Shown here: in pieces, positions 48,572 through 59,284 of the stretch
How positions within the stretch are numbered: the stretch's first letter is position 1
Layout of the letters: each line of letters starts with the position of its first letter
DNA from: Anastatus disparis
Taxonomy: Eukaryota > Arthropoda > Insecta > Hymenoptera > Eupelmidae
Assembly: GCA_017163975.1 (NCBI GenBank)
Contig: JAFFSR010000364.1
Coordinates: 248,001-312,000 of the forward strand
Direction of reading: 5' to 3'
DNA length: 64,000 bases
The notes under the pieces: generated by a model
Seen by the model: the letters and a program-made list of their open reading frames with translations, nothing else
Told to the model about the DNA's origin: nothing
Database searches by the model: none
Translations under genes and position numbers: made by a program

Positions 48572-49376
48572 TTGGGTGGGATGTAGGGTTGGAAAAAGGT
48601 GGAAAATGTGTGTGAAATCAGTAAAAAATGGGTGTTATTAAATAAAAGGGTGGAAAATAAGAGTTCTATGGGTAAGATATGGAGAGTCAACTAAATTTTT
48701 TTAAAAAGTATATTGTATAGAAAGATCTATATCTCTTTATATTATAAGAAGTTTTCGTTACCGTTGTCGACGCTGCCGTCGTGTATAAGAATCAATCGTG
48801 GCCTCAGTTAGCAATAATATGACTGAAATTTTGCTGGAATTTCGTTAAAATAGAAGCTACAAATTAGCTGAAGGTTGGCTAAAAAATAGCTAAAAGTTTT
48901 ATAAAAGTTAGCTAACAGTTAGCTTAAAGTTGGGCTAAAAGATAGCTAAAATTATATAAAATTTAGATAAAAATTGACAAAACGTCAGTTGAAAATTAGC
49001 CGATTGAGTTTAATTTGAAGTTGAATTGAGCTGTTCGAAAAGCTAATAATGTATTGTATTTATTTTCAAAGGTAAGTCAATATTTTATTGTATTTCAATT
49101 CTTTTAAAAAATAAGCAAAATCTAAATAGTTATAAAATTGAAAAAATAAGATAGCAATTAAGATTAGTGAAAACGGAAAATTGAAGTTAAATAACCTATA
49201 AATATTTTATCTTTATTTATTATTAGGTTTTGTGAAGTATACTTGATGCGAGTATTGTTTATTTTTTTAAATATTTTTATGAAATAAAAAGTGTTAGTTT
49301 TCAGTTTACTTGTAATTACTGCAATAATAAAAACTTTTTATTTTTATTAATATTTAAATTTTAAATATTTATTATC
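48572..49376. other. AT-rich spacer with short TTAGCTAA-type repeats
   Basis: Around 48850-49000 the word TAGCTAAAA/TTAGCTGA recurs irregularly. No gene; possibly the 5' side of the transposase gene that follows. Confidence 0.5.
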
Positions 49377-51885
49377 AGAAACGAAATAATGAAGCTGCCT
49401 CTGGAATGGTCGATCAAAAAGTTAATACAAACTCGACAAATCAGAGTGATATGGATTCAAAAACATTGACTGAGGTTTCAAATGTAAAGACTAAAACCAA
49501 TACAGATTTCAATGATAGTTTGGACCAAAGTAGAATTATTTTATTTTATAAATTATATTGCAAATAAATGTTTCGATGTTTTCTGTTTTTACAGAAATAA
49601 TGAAAATTGAAACAGATAATTCTAATGATGAACAAAGTACTCGAAACAAAATTTTTTAAACACCTACACAAAACCGTTTATCTCAAAAAATTTTTAATTT
49701 GCATAAAAAAATTAATGCTTTAAAAATGGTTGAAGATTCCGGATTAATTTTGCCACAAAATTCAAAATCAAATATATCTAAATTAAAGAAAGATTTAAAA
49801 ACCATGGAAAAAAAACTCTTCGTAAAGTACAAAAAAACGCAATCAGACAAAGAAAATATAGGAAACTACAACGATTGAAATTACATAAATTAATTAAGCA
49901 AAATCCAGACTTAGTCGAAAAAGCAAATATTAAAGTACAAGATGGTCCAGGACGCCCTTGTTTAGAACAAAATCAACCTGAATTACTTAAAGCTATCGCA
50001 GAAATTGCAACTTTTGGTTCATCAGAAGATCCTCGGCGCAGAACGAAAAGAAGCTGTAAGACACTTGATGATCTACATAAAGAACTTCAAGATATGGGCT
50101 TTGAATGTTCAAGAACTGCAACTTATTGCAAACTGTAGCCAAATAATATAAGAAAAATTGATGGAAAAAGACGCGTAAAAACAGTTCCAGTAAAATTATG
50201 TAGAGCCCAGTCTGACTTGCATAAAGAACATATAGATCAACAATTTTGCATGGCAACAATTAGATCTTTGGAAACACTAGCATCTATTCTTGGACCTCAT
50301 GAAACAGTATTTTTTTTGCAAGATGATAAAGCCAGAGTGCCAATTGGAATTACAGCAGCGAATAAACAAGCTCCTCTTCTTATACACATGGAGTACACCG
50401 TAAGACTTCCAGATCACGACTAGGTTGTGGCGAATCGACATAAACTGATACCTTCGGTTTATGCTGTTATTAAAATTAATGAAAATGAAATGGGTAAATG
50501 TGCAGCTGTATCATATTCCAGACCGACGTACGTGGCAATAAGAAGTGGCAAACACTCATCCTCCACTGCTAGTTCACATACAGCAGATTTCGATCGCTTA
50601 TTAGAAATTGAATCTTTTCATTCTTTTTTGAAAACAACAAATAATGAGATTAAACCTGTTTTAATTATTACATCTGATGGAGGACCGGATGAGAACCCTC
50701 GCTATCCGAAAATAATTGGCCATGCAATCGATCATTTTAAAAAATATGATTTAGACGCTATTTTTATAGCAGCGAATGCTCCTGGTAGAAGTGCGTATAA
50801 TCGAGTCGAAAGAAGAATGACTCCATTGAGTCGAGAGCTTGCAGGAGTTATACTACCTCACGATCATTTCGGATTACATTTAAGTGAAAATTTGGAAACA
50901 GAGAATGAATAACTAATGAGAAAAAATTTTAAGTATGCTGGTCAAGTTTTATCAGAATTATGGAACTCCTTAGTCTAGATTCTCATCCAGTATTTGCTGA
51001 ATATATTTCTCCCATGAATTATGATGAGCCAAAAATAATTTGTCAAAAGTAGTACGAAATTCATGTTCGAGAGAGTCAATATTTGCTGCAGGTGAATGTA
51101 AATAAATCTATGTATATATATTTATATTAATTATAAAAATTAAAGCATTAATATTTATAATTTTTTATTTTTTATGAAATAAAAACTTTTTTAAGTCGTA
51201 GAAACAGATTACATTTTAAACTTAATGATAAAATATTAATAATTTATAATTTTTTTAGAGATTTTCAAGTGAAATCCTGAATTTTAATTACATTTAAATC
51301 AATTATTTACAGATAATAAAATGTGATGATTCATTATGTTGCCGTCCTTGGAGAAGTTCTCTTAAAAATCTGCTTGTTGCTAGATTTTTACCACCACCAT
51401 ATCCAATTTTACAGCAGTCAAATGGCATTATAATTCCCCTATCTCAAAGCGATGAAAGTCTTACACTAGCTAGTCTGCTTCTACGGTTATCAATAAATAT
51501 GAAGCCTAATAGTCAAAAATTTATGAAAATTCCCTATGACTTTTACTGTCCTTCGATTCAAGATAGTCTTTTTGCTAGAGTATGTGACGTTTGTAATTTA
51601 TATTTTGCATCGAAAAAAGCTGCTGACCTGCACAAAAAACATGTTCACAAAAAAGAGCCTAAATGTCATGCAAAAAAAAATGTAAAAAGAGTTTTAGCTA
51701 GAAAAGCCAAAGAAGTTTTATGTGAAGTTGAAGACTCTACAAAAATAAGTACTGTACAATGGTTTGATAAAGAAGACGTCCAAACTAATGTAGAAACGGA
51801 GCAGTTTATTGTTTCAGCAAAACTAGCAATTGTGAAAAATATGCATGAATGGCTTTCATCTCCTTGGATAAATATTGATTTATAA
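49377..51885 (+). pseudogene. Decayed intron-containing DDE-type transposase gene
   Basis: An acceptor TTATTATCAG at 49376 opens a coding-like exon. A second acceptor (GTTTTTACAG, 49593) begins a basic coiled segment that shifts frame near 49815. Then come MKLHKLIKQNPDLVEKANIK (49875), GPGRPCLEQNQPELLKAIAEI, stop at 50136, FFLQDDKARVPIGITAANKQ (50310), LPDHD and stop at 50421, IKPVLIITSDGGPDENPRYP (50655), GRSAYNRVERRMTPLSRELAG (50787), stop at 50910. The spaced D, D and E (DDKA, SDGG, NRVE) fit an RNase-H-like DDE catalytic core. A GT-AG intron (51091-51312) leads to an exon with CDVCNLYFASKKAADLHKKHVH, a C2H2 finger, ending at 51885. I recognise the family from arthropod proteins but cannot name the transposon superfamily. 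Confidence 0.7.
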
Positions 51886-52084
51886 TTAGCCATTTATTAT
51901 ATTTATTTTAAAATTTATATTTTATATGAATTTCTGTTTCATAATTTTAATATTTATTTATATTTAATTAATTTAAATATTTTTATAGTAAGAATTGTTT
52001 CAATTTAAAAGTATAATAAATCGTACTATACATTATAAAAAATTTTTTTTTCTATTTTAAAAATTTATGTTACGTAATTACTTT

Positions 52085-52178
52085 ACAGGGGGGGCAAAGT
52101 ACTTGTGTTACATAGGGGGGGGAGGGGGTCTATTTTTGTAAAAAAGTGCGTTATGTAATTTGTGAACAGCCCCTAACT
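52085..52178. mobile_element. Transposon end reading GGGGCTGTTCACAAATTAC (inverted)
   Basis: The plus strand ends GTAATTTGTGAACAGCCCC at 52173, preceded by G-runs and a TTACATAGGGG block. This end, inverted, is a common invertebrate DNA-transposon (hAT-like) terminus. It lies 0.3 kb past the transposase pseudogene and may be its right end, but no matching left terminus was found upstream. Confidence 0.45.
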
Positions 52179-52489
52179 ACTCATTATATATAACTCAATA
52201 AAAAATTGCTATTCTTTTTACGAAAAAATACGCAGATCCGTAGGACCCAAGAAATGTAGAAAAAGGTATTAGTTTCAATTTAATATATAATAACTACTAA
52301 TCATAAAGGAACAAATAGAAAATGCAAATTTCATTACAAGAAAATTTACACGCACCTAAAAATGCACGAATCAGAAGGATCGGAGATTCGTAGAGAAAGT
52401 TGGTATCACTTTAATATAAAATAGGATGATTGTTAAAAAACAAATTTTTTCTTTAGTCTATAAGCAAGTCAAGTGTAGACTTTGATAAT
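52179..52489. other. AT-rich spacer, no feature seen
   Basis: No gene, repeat or element boundary recognised. Confidence 0.55.
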
Positions 52490-53160
52490 ATGTCCATTAG
52501 GGTGTCCCTTATTTACCAATGTTTTTTTTTTCGTTGTGCCGCCCCCTGGATCTTTAATTTATGCTAAAAAATGAAGATTTTACTCGGAAAAAGTGAGAAA
52601 AAGACGTTTTAAACCGTGCCTATTTCGCAAAACGAGATTTTAGTCCACGTATACGCGTTATACTTAATCTAACGTATTTCATTTCTCTACTATGTTTAAA
52701 AAGAGCTTTAAACAGTTCAACTATTACATTTTTTCATGTAAAATTTAGCATGGAATTCGAATTTTTACTCATTTTAAATCAAAACGTACATATAGTAAGG
52801 TAAGAGACACTTTTACATCAGTTAAGGTCAGTTTTTTAAATGATTATTTGTTTTTTATTAATAATGAATGTTATTTATGATTTGTCTGATTATTTTGAGT
52901 AATAATCCCGGTTTATAAATATTGTGATTACCCAAATATGAAAATGATTGTGCTTCACCTGCATCTTTGATTCTCGATAAAATCATAATTGTACATCTTT
53001 TTATTTATTTGTAAATCGAAAATGAGTTTTGGGTGCTGAAATAAGTTTCGAATTGATTCAATCGGTAGTTATTGTCTTTATATTGGTTTTGATCATAACA
53101 ATGAATTGCGCGTCTTTTGAGCTTTAAGATTATATTATCATTAGCAGTGTGTCCAATTAA

Positions 53161-53320
53161 GGCCCGAATTTATAGTCGACACTTGGCACTCAGCACTCAG
53201 TTTACACGTAACAAACATCATTCTATCTTATTCTACTTCCATAAGAAAAAAAGGATAGAATGATGTTTGTTACATGTAAACTGAGTGCTGAGTGCCAAGT
53301 GTCGACTATAAATTCGGGCC
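53161..53320. mobile_element. 160-bp MITE, TAA target duplication (Harbinger-like)
   Basis: Near-perfect inverted arms of about 70 bp beginning GGCCCGAATTTATAGTCGAC, flanked by TAA at 53158-53160 and 53321-53323. A 3-bp TAA/TTA duplication with GG-starting ends is typical of PIF/Harbinger (Tourist-like) MITEs. Confidence 0.85.
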
Positions 53321-53761
53321 TAAGAAATTATAACTTTAATAATATTTTAATTTTTCTATGATAACCGTAACGAAAATCCATCACGCGCTTGCGCAAGCGC
53401 GTGCCGTCATTCGGTCAAAAGATTAAAAAAATCATATTGCATTAATTTAACTAAAGGCTATCACAAGATTGAGTTAATGGACAAATGTTAAAGAAAATAG
53501 TGATTCGTTCTCGCAAATTTAAAGGAAAATAATAATTAAATGATGTTATCAAGACTTATCACCGCTCTCATTTTAGCTAATATCAGTTACAATGTAGTTC
53601 ATATTGTCTTTAAAATGTTGAGAAAAAATAAGAAATATACTTCTTAAAAACCTCCCACATCTATTGGAACCAGAGCAAATTGTCAATCGTACAAAATATA
53701 AAAGAAATATACTTTTTGCATATAGATTTATCATATACTTTATGATCACAATTATCGATAA

Positions 53762-54399
53762 GGGTGGAATTAGATGGAGCGGAAAATAGACGACGGAACG
53801 TCACAAGACATTCATTCCGTCGCCTTGTTTTCCGTCAAATTTTTTCCCTATGTTCACATGGCGCAGAATGTAGCTGAAAAATTGTTAAAAATAGCATACA
53901 AATGTATCCGCGAATTTTAAATTAACAACAAAAATGTTAAAAAAAGTTGGAAATAATCATCTATTGTTATTGTAATGAGATTCTTTTTTTACAAAAATAA
54001 AATATAGTTTGTTATTATAACCAAATATTTCAATTAACATCATTATTTTTTAATTACAAAATTGCTAATCAACGTCACAGAACTTCTATTCCGCTCCATG
54101 TGGATATAGGGAAACAAATTTGACGGGATAATAGAAGCGTCACAGACTTTTTGAAATTGTTTAAACAAATAGTTAACCAAAATAGAATTTAAAAGTTTGA
54201 TTGAAATTAAAAGTACAGCTATGGAAAGCAAATTAAAAATATTACGTGAGGTTATTGAAGCACTAATTATTTTTTTAAACAAAATAAAAATTGATGTCGT
54301 CTATTACGTCGTCTTTACTCCGTTGGCGGAATACAAAGATGCGGAATTGAGGTTCTGTGACGTTCCGTCGCCTATTTTCCGCTCCATCTGATTTCACCC
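53762..54399. mobile_element. 638-bp MITE, TAA target duplication
   Basis: Inverted ends of about 50 bp: GGGTGGAATTAGATGGAGCG on the left, and on the right inverted GGGTGAAATCAGATGGAGCG, both followed by GAAAATAG and CGACGGAACGTCACA. TAA flanks both sides (53759-53761 and 54400-54402). Internal inverted relatives of the ends (TCCGCTCCATGTGG near 54090) suggest an inner copy or rearrangement. Non-coding. Probably PIF/Harbinger-like. Confidence 0.85.
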
Positions 54400-54512
54400 T
54401 AAGATCTGATAACGTTAATTAGATTATTAAAATGTTTCTAAATATGTAAAAACGGTTTAATAATGCAAAAATTTTTAATAAATTAATTAAAAACTTGAAT
54501 ACATCGAAGGTA

Positions 54513-54740
54513 GGGGAAATCGGGGTAAATCGGACCCCCGGGGAAATCGGACCGGCATCACTTTATGTAAAAATATAGTAAATTTTTATTTGACCAATAA
54601 GATTTTAATATTGTTACATTGAATTACTTTTATTGCTAAAGTTTTTTTATGTAGTTTTAATCTTCTAATATTTACGTATATTCATATAAAGTAATGCTGG
54701 TCTGGTTTGTCCCATCGGTCCAATTTACCCCGGTTACCCC
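54513..54740. mobile_element. 228-bp MITE, TA target duplication (mariner-type)
   Basis: The left end GGGGAAATCGGGGTAAATCG and right end inverted GGGGTAACCGGGGTAAATTG continue to a CRGCATYACTTTAT block on both sides. TA flanks at 54511-54512 and 54741-54742. A TA duplication suggests mobilisation by a Tc1/mariner transposase. Confidence 0.85.
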
Positions 54741-54785
54741 TAATATTATAAAAAAAATATTATCATACGCTTAAACCAACTATTG

Positions 54786-55070
54786 GAGCGGCGGTAGCGC
54801 AGGGGCTAAGGCTCTTGGCTCGCGCTCTAGTGGACCGGGGTTCGATTCCCCGGGAAAATTTCGGAAAAATTTTTTCGAATTTTTCTGCGGGGAGTAGAAC
54901 CCGGAGACCACGAAAAACTTATTTACAAAGTCCCATTGGGCAAAAATTTTGTTGTTAAAAAAGTCCCACTGGGCACAACTGGATATAAAATATAAAAGAT
55001 TTACCTGGTAATGGCCGAATGACCAAAAGCCAAAAGTGCTTGTCATGGCCAATGAAAAATAATAAAGAAA
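54786..55070 (+). mobile_element. tRNA-derived SINE, 285 bp, 13-bp target duplication
   Basis: The head GAGCGGCGGTAGCGCAGGGG holds an A box and CCGGGGTTCGATTCCCCGG a perfect T-arm/B box. The body has a twice-used AGTCCCAYTGGGCA block, and the tail is AATAATAAAGAA. The duplication AAACCAACTATTG lies at 54773-54785 and 55071-55083. Its head is not a functional tRNA gene: the acceptor ends do not pair. It depends on LINE machinery for movement. It is the youngest-looking insertion in the fold-back. Confidence 0.9.
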
Positions 55071-55601
55071 AAACCAACTATTGTAAACAAAAATTGTTTT
55101 TGAAAACAATCTTAGAAATTTCATAATGTACAAAATATGTTAATTTATAATTGTTGTGAATTTTTATGTTTATTTTTTGAAAATTATTACTCAAAATAAT
55201 CAGGCAAATCATAAATAACTTTCATTATTAATCAAAAAAGCAAAAAATAATTTAAAAAACTGACCTTAATAAATGCAAAAGTGTCTCTTACCTTACTATA
55301 TGTACGTTTTGATTTAAAATGAGTAAAAATTCGAATTCTATGCCAAATTTTACATGAAAAAATGTAATAGTTGAACTGTTTAAAGCTCTTTTTAAACATA
55401 GTAGAGAAATGAAATACGTTAGATTAAGTATAATGCGTATACGTGGACTAAAATCTCGTTTTGCGAAATAGGCACGGTTTAAAACGTCTTTTTCTCACTT
55501 TTTCCGAGTAAAATCTTCATTTTTTAGCATAAATTAAAGATCCAGGGGGCGGCACAACGAAAAAAAAAACATTGGTAAATAAGGGACACCCTAATGTCCA
55601 T

Positions 55602-56589
55602 CTATATTATAAAAGATTTTCACCGCTGTCAGGCTCTTAATATGTAACCTCCTCAACTCCCCCTCCTTTTTCCATATTATCAATATTATAAAAGATTTTA
55701 ATTTTAAAATTAGAACTAAAAGATTATTATTACAACATACCGTTAGGGTATGAATTTTTTTTTTTAATTTTTTTTCCTCCTACTCCACGTAGTTTATTAA
55801 CATCTATAAGGCCATTGGAAGTATATTATTTTGTATTTTTATGCTTTTAAAGAATTTAATTTAAAATACTTACAAGTTTTTAAGTATTAAACCAAAGGGT
55901 CTAGTCTATTAAGAGTATCAAAATTGTCCCCACCGGAAACTGAAAAAATAAAAATGCTATCTTTTTCTACATTAAAAAATACCCACACAAATAAATTTTT
56001 AGCTCTTTTTAATGAATCATAACCTCAAAATTAATTAAAACGTGTTTTTTCGTTTTTTGGCGATATCTCGGCTTCTAGTGGACGAAAATGGGGTTTTCAT
56101 TTAAAATTGGGTAAAAAAACCTTCAATTTCAGCCTTGAAAAAATCTGATGAATGCCCTAAAACCGAAGGTATGCTCATTCACAGTTACAAAATTGAAGTA
56201 TCAAATTATTGAATCGTTAATAGTATGCATTTGCAGTATTAAATTTTGGTTTTCTTATTGAATTTATTTTCGATTGAATCGGAAGATACTTACTTTGTGT
56301 TTAGAAGGATCATCAGGATCAAAGATTAGATGCATCAATAGCGATATCTGGAACTACTTTTTGTGAATCCTAATTTTGTAAAATATTCCATTGTTTAATT
56401 CATTATTTTGTAATCGAATTTTTTTACAATTTTAAATAGATGAATCATTTATCAACATGTATTAATATATTTAATTTTGCTTTCTCATAGAGAAAGCATT
56501 GTATCGATAAAAAAAATTGTTTCCTATTTTTTCATTAATTTGTACATATTTGAACCCAGGGAGTCGAAAAAAGTGGTTTTCAGAAAATG
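55602..56589. other. AT-rich spacer, no feature seen
   Basis: No gene or element supported. A frame at 56477-56740 runs through the GT microsatellite and is not credible. Confidence 0.55.
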
Positions 56590-56614
56590 TCTGTGTGTGT
56601 GTGTGTGCGCGTGC

Positions 56615-56652
<38 letters not shown>
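56590..56652. repeat. (GT)n microsatellite
   Basis: GTGTGTGTGTGTGCGCGTGC then a long GT run. Confidence 0.97.
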
Positions 56653-56653
<1 letters not shown>

Positions 56654-56679
56654 TGTATGATGTCAGTTAGTAAATTGTA

Positions 56680-58260
56680 TCTCGAAAACTACTCGATGGA
56701 TTTGCTTCTAATTTTGCATGAAATTAATTTTTCTGTCTAACTTGCTGGGATGCTATTAATAATTGGTTTTTCTAGCGTGGTTTTAATTTTAGAGTCATTT
56801 ATAAAAAAAAAAATTTCGATTTTTCATATTTCTGTTTTTTTTTTGTTTACTACTCGATGAATTTTCTTCAAAATTTGCATGAAAATTATTTGCGATTGCC
56901 CAAGTAAAATAAATTCCTGAAAACTGATTTTCTTGGCTTAGTTTTAATTTTAAAGCATTTTGAAATTTTTGAAAAAAATATTTACATTTATTAAGCCAAT
57001 AAAATCTCAAAAACTACTCAATGAATTTACTTCAAATTTTCCATAAAATTTAATTTTTCGATCAACTGGTGTGAAAGCTATTGAGAATAAGTTTTCTTAG
57101 CGTAGTTTTAATTTTATAGCCATTTTAGTAATTTTAAAAAAATTTCGATTTTTCATTATTTTTTGTATTTTATGTAAACTACTCGAAGAATTTGCTTGGA
57201 AATTCGTATGGAACTTATTTCCGACTGCCAAAAGAAGAAAAACTTTTGATAACTAATTTTATTAGCGCACTTTTAATTTTAAAGCATTTTTAAAATTTGT
57301 TTAAAAATTTTTATTTTTAATTTTTTTCTATTTTACGAAAACCATTTGATAGATTTGCTCCAAAATTTGTATGCAAGTTATTCGCTACTGTCTGAAGAAA
57401 ACAAGCTCTAGAAAACTAATTTTCCCAGAGCAGTTTTAATTGAAGGACATTTTGAAAATTTTCAAAAAAATTTTTATTTTTTATTTACCTTCTATTTTGC
57501 GTAAACCATACTTTAAATTTTTCCCAAAATTTGTGTACAATCAATTCGCTATCGTCTGAAAAAAATGAGCTTTTAAAAACTAATTTTCTTAGAGTGGTTA
57601 GAATTTTAGAAAATTTTAAAGATTTAAAAAAAAATTTTGATTCTTTATTTCTTTTTTTTTATTTTACGTAAAGTACTTGATAGATTTGTTCTAAAATTTG
57701 CAGGGAAATTATTTGCAACTGCCAAAAGAAGGGGAATTTTCAAAACTTGATTTTTATAGTACAGTTTTAATATTAGAGCATTATTAAAATTTTGAAAAAG
57801 AAATTTTGAAAAGAAAATATTATTTATTTAGCCAATTAGACCTCGAAAATTACTCGATGGATTTGCTTCAAATTTTGCATACTATCTATGTTCTTGTTTT
57901 AGTAGACGGGAAGCTATTAAAAGTTAATATTCATAGAGTAGTTTTTTTTATAGAGCCATTTTAAGAATTTTAAAAAAATTTTCGATTTTTCATTTATTTT
58001 GTATTTTACGTAAATTACTTGATGAATTTGCTTTGAAATTTGCATGGGAATTATTTGCAACTGCAAAAAGAAGTATGACTTTTAAAAACCGATTTCCTTA
58101 CCGTAGTTTTAATTTTAAAAAATTGAAAAATTTTTTTTTTTAATTTTTATGTTTTAATTTTTTTTCTATTTTATGTAAACTACTCGATAGATTTGCTCTA
58201 AAATTTGTATACAAATTATTTGCTGCTGTCTTTATAAGACAAGCTTTTAAAAAATAATTT
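56680..58260. repeat. About ten copies of a diverged 165-bp minisatellite
   Basis: The phrase AAACTACTCGATGGATTTGC recurs in varied form at about 56690, 56850, 57010, 57177, 57339, 57505, 57668, 57845, 58008 and 58174, a spacing of 160-175 bp. Each is followed by AAATTTGCATG-AAATTATT, a TTTTCTTAGCGTAGTTTTAAT block and an A/T-rich run. Copies are old. Confidence 0.85.
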
Positions 58261-58972
58261 TTTTAGCGTAGCTCTTTGATCACTTCTTTTGATTTTTAAT
58301 TTAACGCTTTCATTAACTCTTTTCTTACTTCCTCACTTCCTCTCTGTCCTTCTATCTCAGATTAATCCTCATTTTTACCCTATTTTCATCCATTTTTGTC
58401 TCTCTTTTCCTATTTACTAATTTTTCTTGAATAGAAATTGTATTTTATATTGAAATCACATTTCAAAACATAAAATCGAATTACTTTAACTCGATGAGCT
58501 CTTTGAGAAAGAATTGCGCCAAAGCACTTGACAGCGTTTTTCTAACAAGAATGATACTGTAGTAAAATAATGTGAAATTGAAATAATTGTTCATAAAATA
58601 ATAAGTGAACAAAATAAATACGCTTACTTTCGCTTTTGAACAATCTAATAAGATTTTTTTTTTTAATATCTTTGACTAATTTAAATGAATCTAATTATCA
58701 AAATAATATTAAAAAATCTTATAAAGATAGTATTATTAATTTTCAGGAATGAATAATTAATCATTTTTAGGAATGTATTTTCAAGTAATATTCTGGAAAA
58801 ATGAATTTAATTACTAAAAAAATTTTATTTTATTTCGTTTGTACACTAACACCTATAAAGTAAAAAATCTCATAATCGTAGTTTGATTGATATGGAAATT
58901 AGTAAACAAGAATGTTCTTCAAGAAATTAAAAAAACTTTTTCTTTTATTGCATAGTTATTGTTTAGTCATCA
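58261..58972. other. AT-rich spacer, no feature seen
   Basis: No repeat or gene recognised. Probably the 3' flank of the SWIM-domain reading frame to the right. Confidence 0.5.
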
Positions 58973-59284
58973 TCACTATCTACCTCGATAACTGGTACCA
59001 AACCTTCGGTTTAAAAAATTTTGCTTAACTTTGCAGCTGGTCTTATTTTTTTAGAAATGGATCTACCATAAGATAAATAATATATTACGGCTGCTACATG
59101 TGAGCAGGAACCGATTGTTCTTAAACCATTCGCACATTCACAACAGTATCGCAGAATACTATTATAACCAATCGAGTCCGGTTTATACTTAATATAACAA
59201 TTGTAAGTTTTGCTGCTTATGTTCCGGGAGCGAACTTGTATCTTGATTATATTATTTTTTTCTTTGCAATATTGTAAATGTATC
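58973..59284 (-). pseudogene. SWIM-type zinc-finger protein, C-terminal part, interrupted
   Basis: Minus-strand translation from 59284 gives QYCKEKNNIIKIQVRSR, then TYNCYIKYKPDSIGY, then the finger YCCECANGLRTIGSCSHVAA and VIYYLSYGRSISKKIRP. The CxC...CxH spacing is a SWIM-type zinc finger, as found in many uncharacterised arthropod proteins, some of them transposon-associated. A stop at 59011-59013 is followed in frame by TEGLVPVIEVDSDDD and TAA at 58973-58975; that acidic end looks like the true C terminus, so the first stop is probably a mutation. The frame enters from 62241 and is split by the 2.95-kb fold-back at 59285-62237. The partner exons are not in the window. Confidence 0.75.

Larger units (their letters stand above)
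52498..55593. mobile_element. Long-TIR fold-back transposon, hAT-like, with nested insertions
   Basis: The ends TAGGGTGTCCCTTATTTACC (52498) and its inverse (to 55593) continue as arms of about 410 bp at high identity (landmarks CCCCCTGGATC, ACGTATACGCGTTATACTTA, TTTTTCATGTAAAATTT). An exact 8-bp duplication ATGTCCAT flanks it (52490-52497 and 55594-55601), fitting hAT-type transposition; TAGGG ends also occur in that superfamily. No transposase is inside. Four later insertions occupy its core, so without them it would be about 1.76 kb. Confidence 0.9.
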
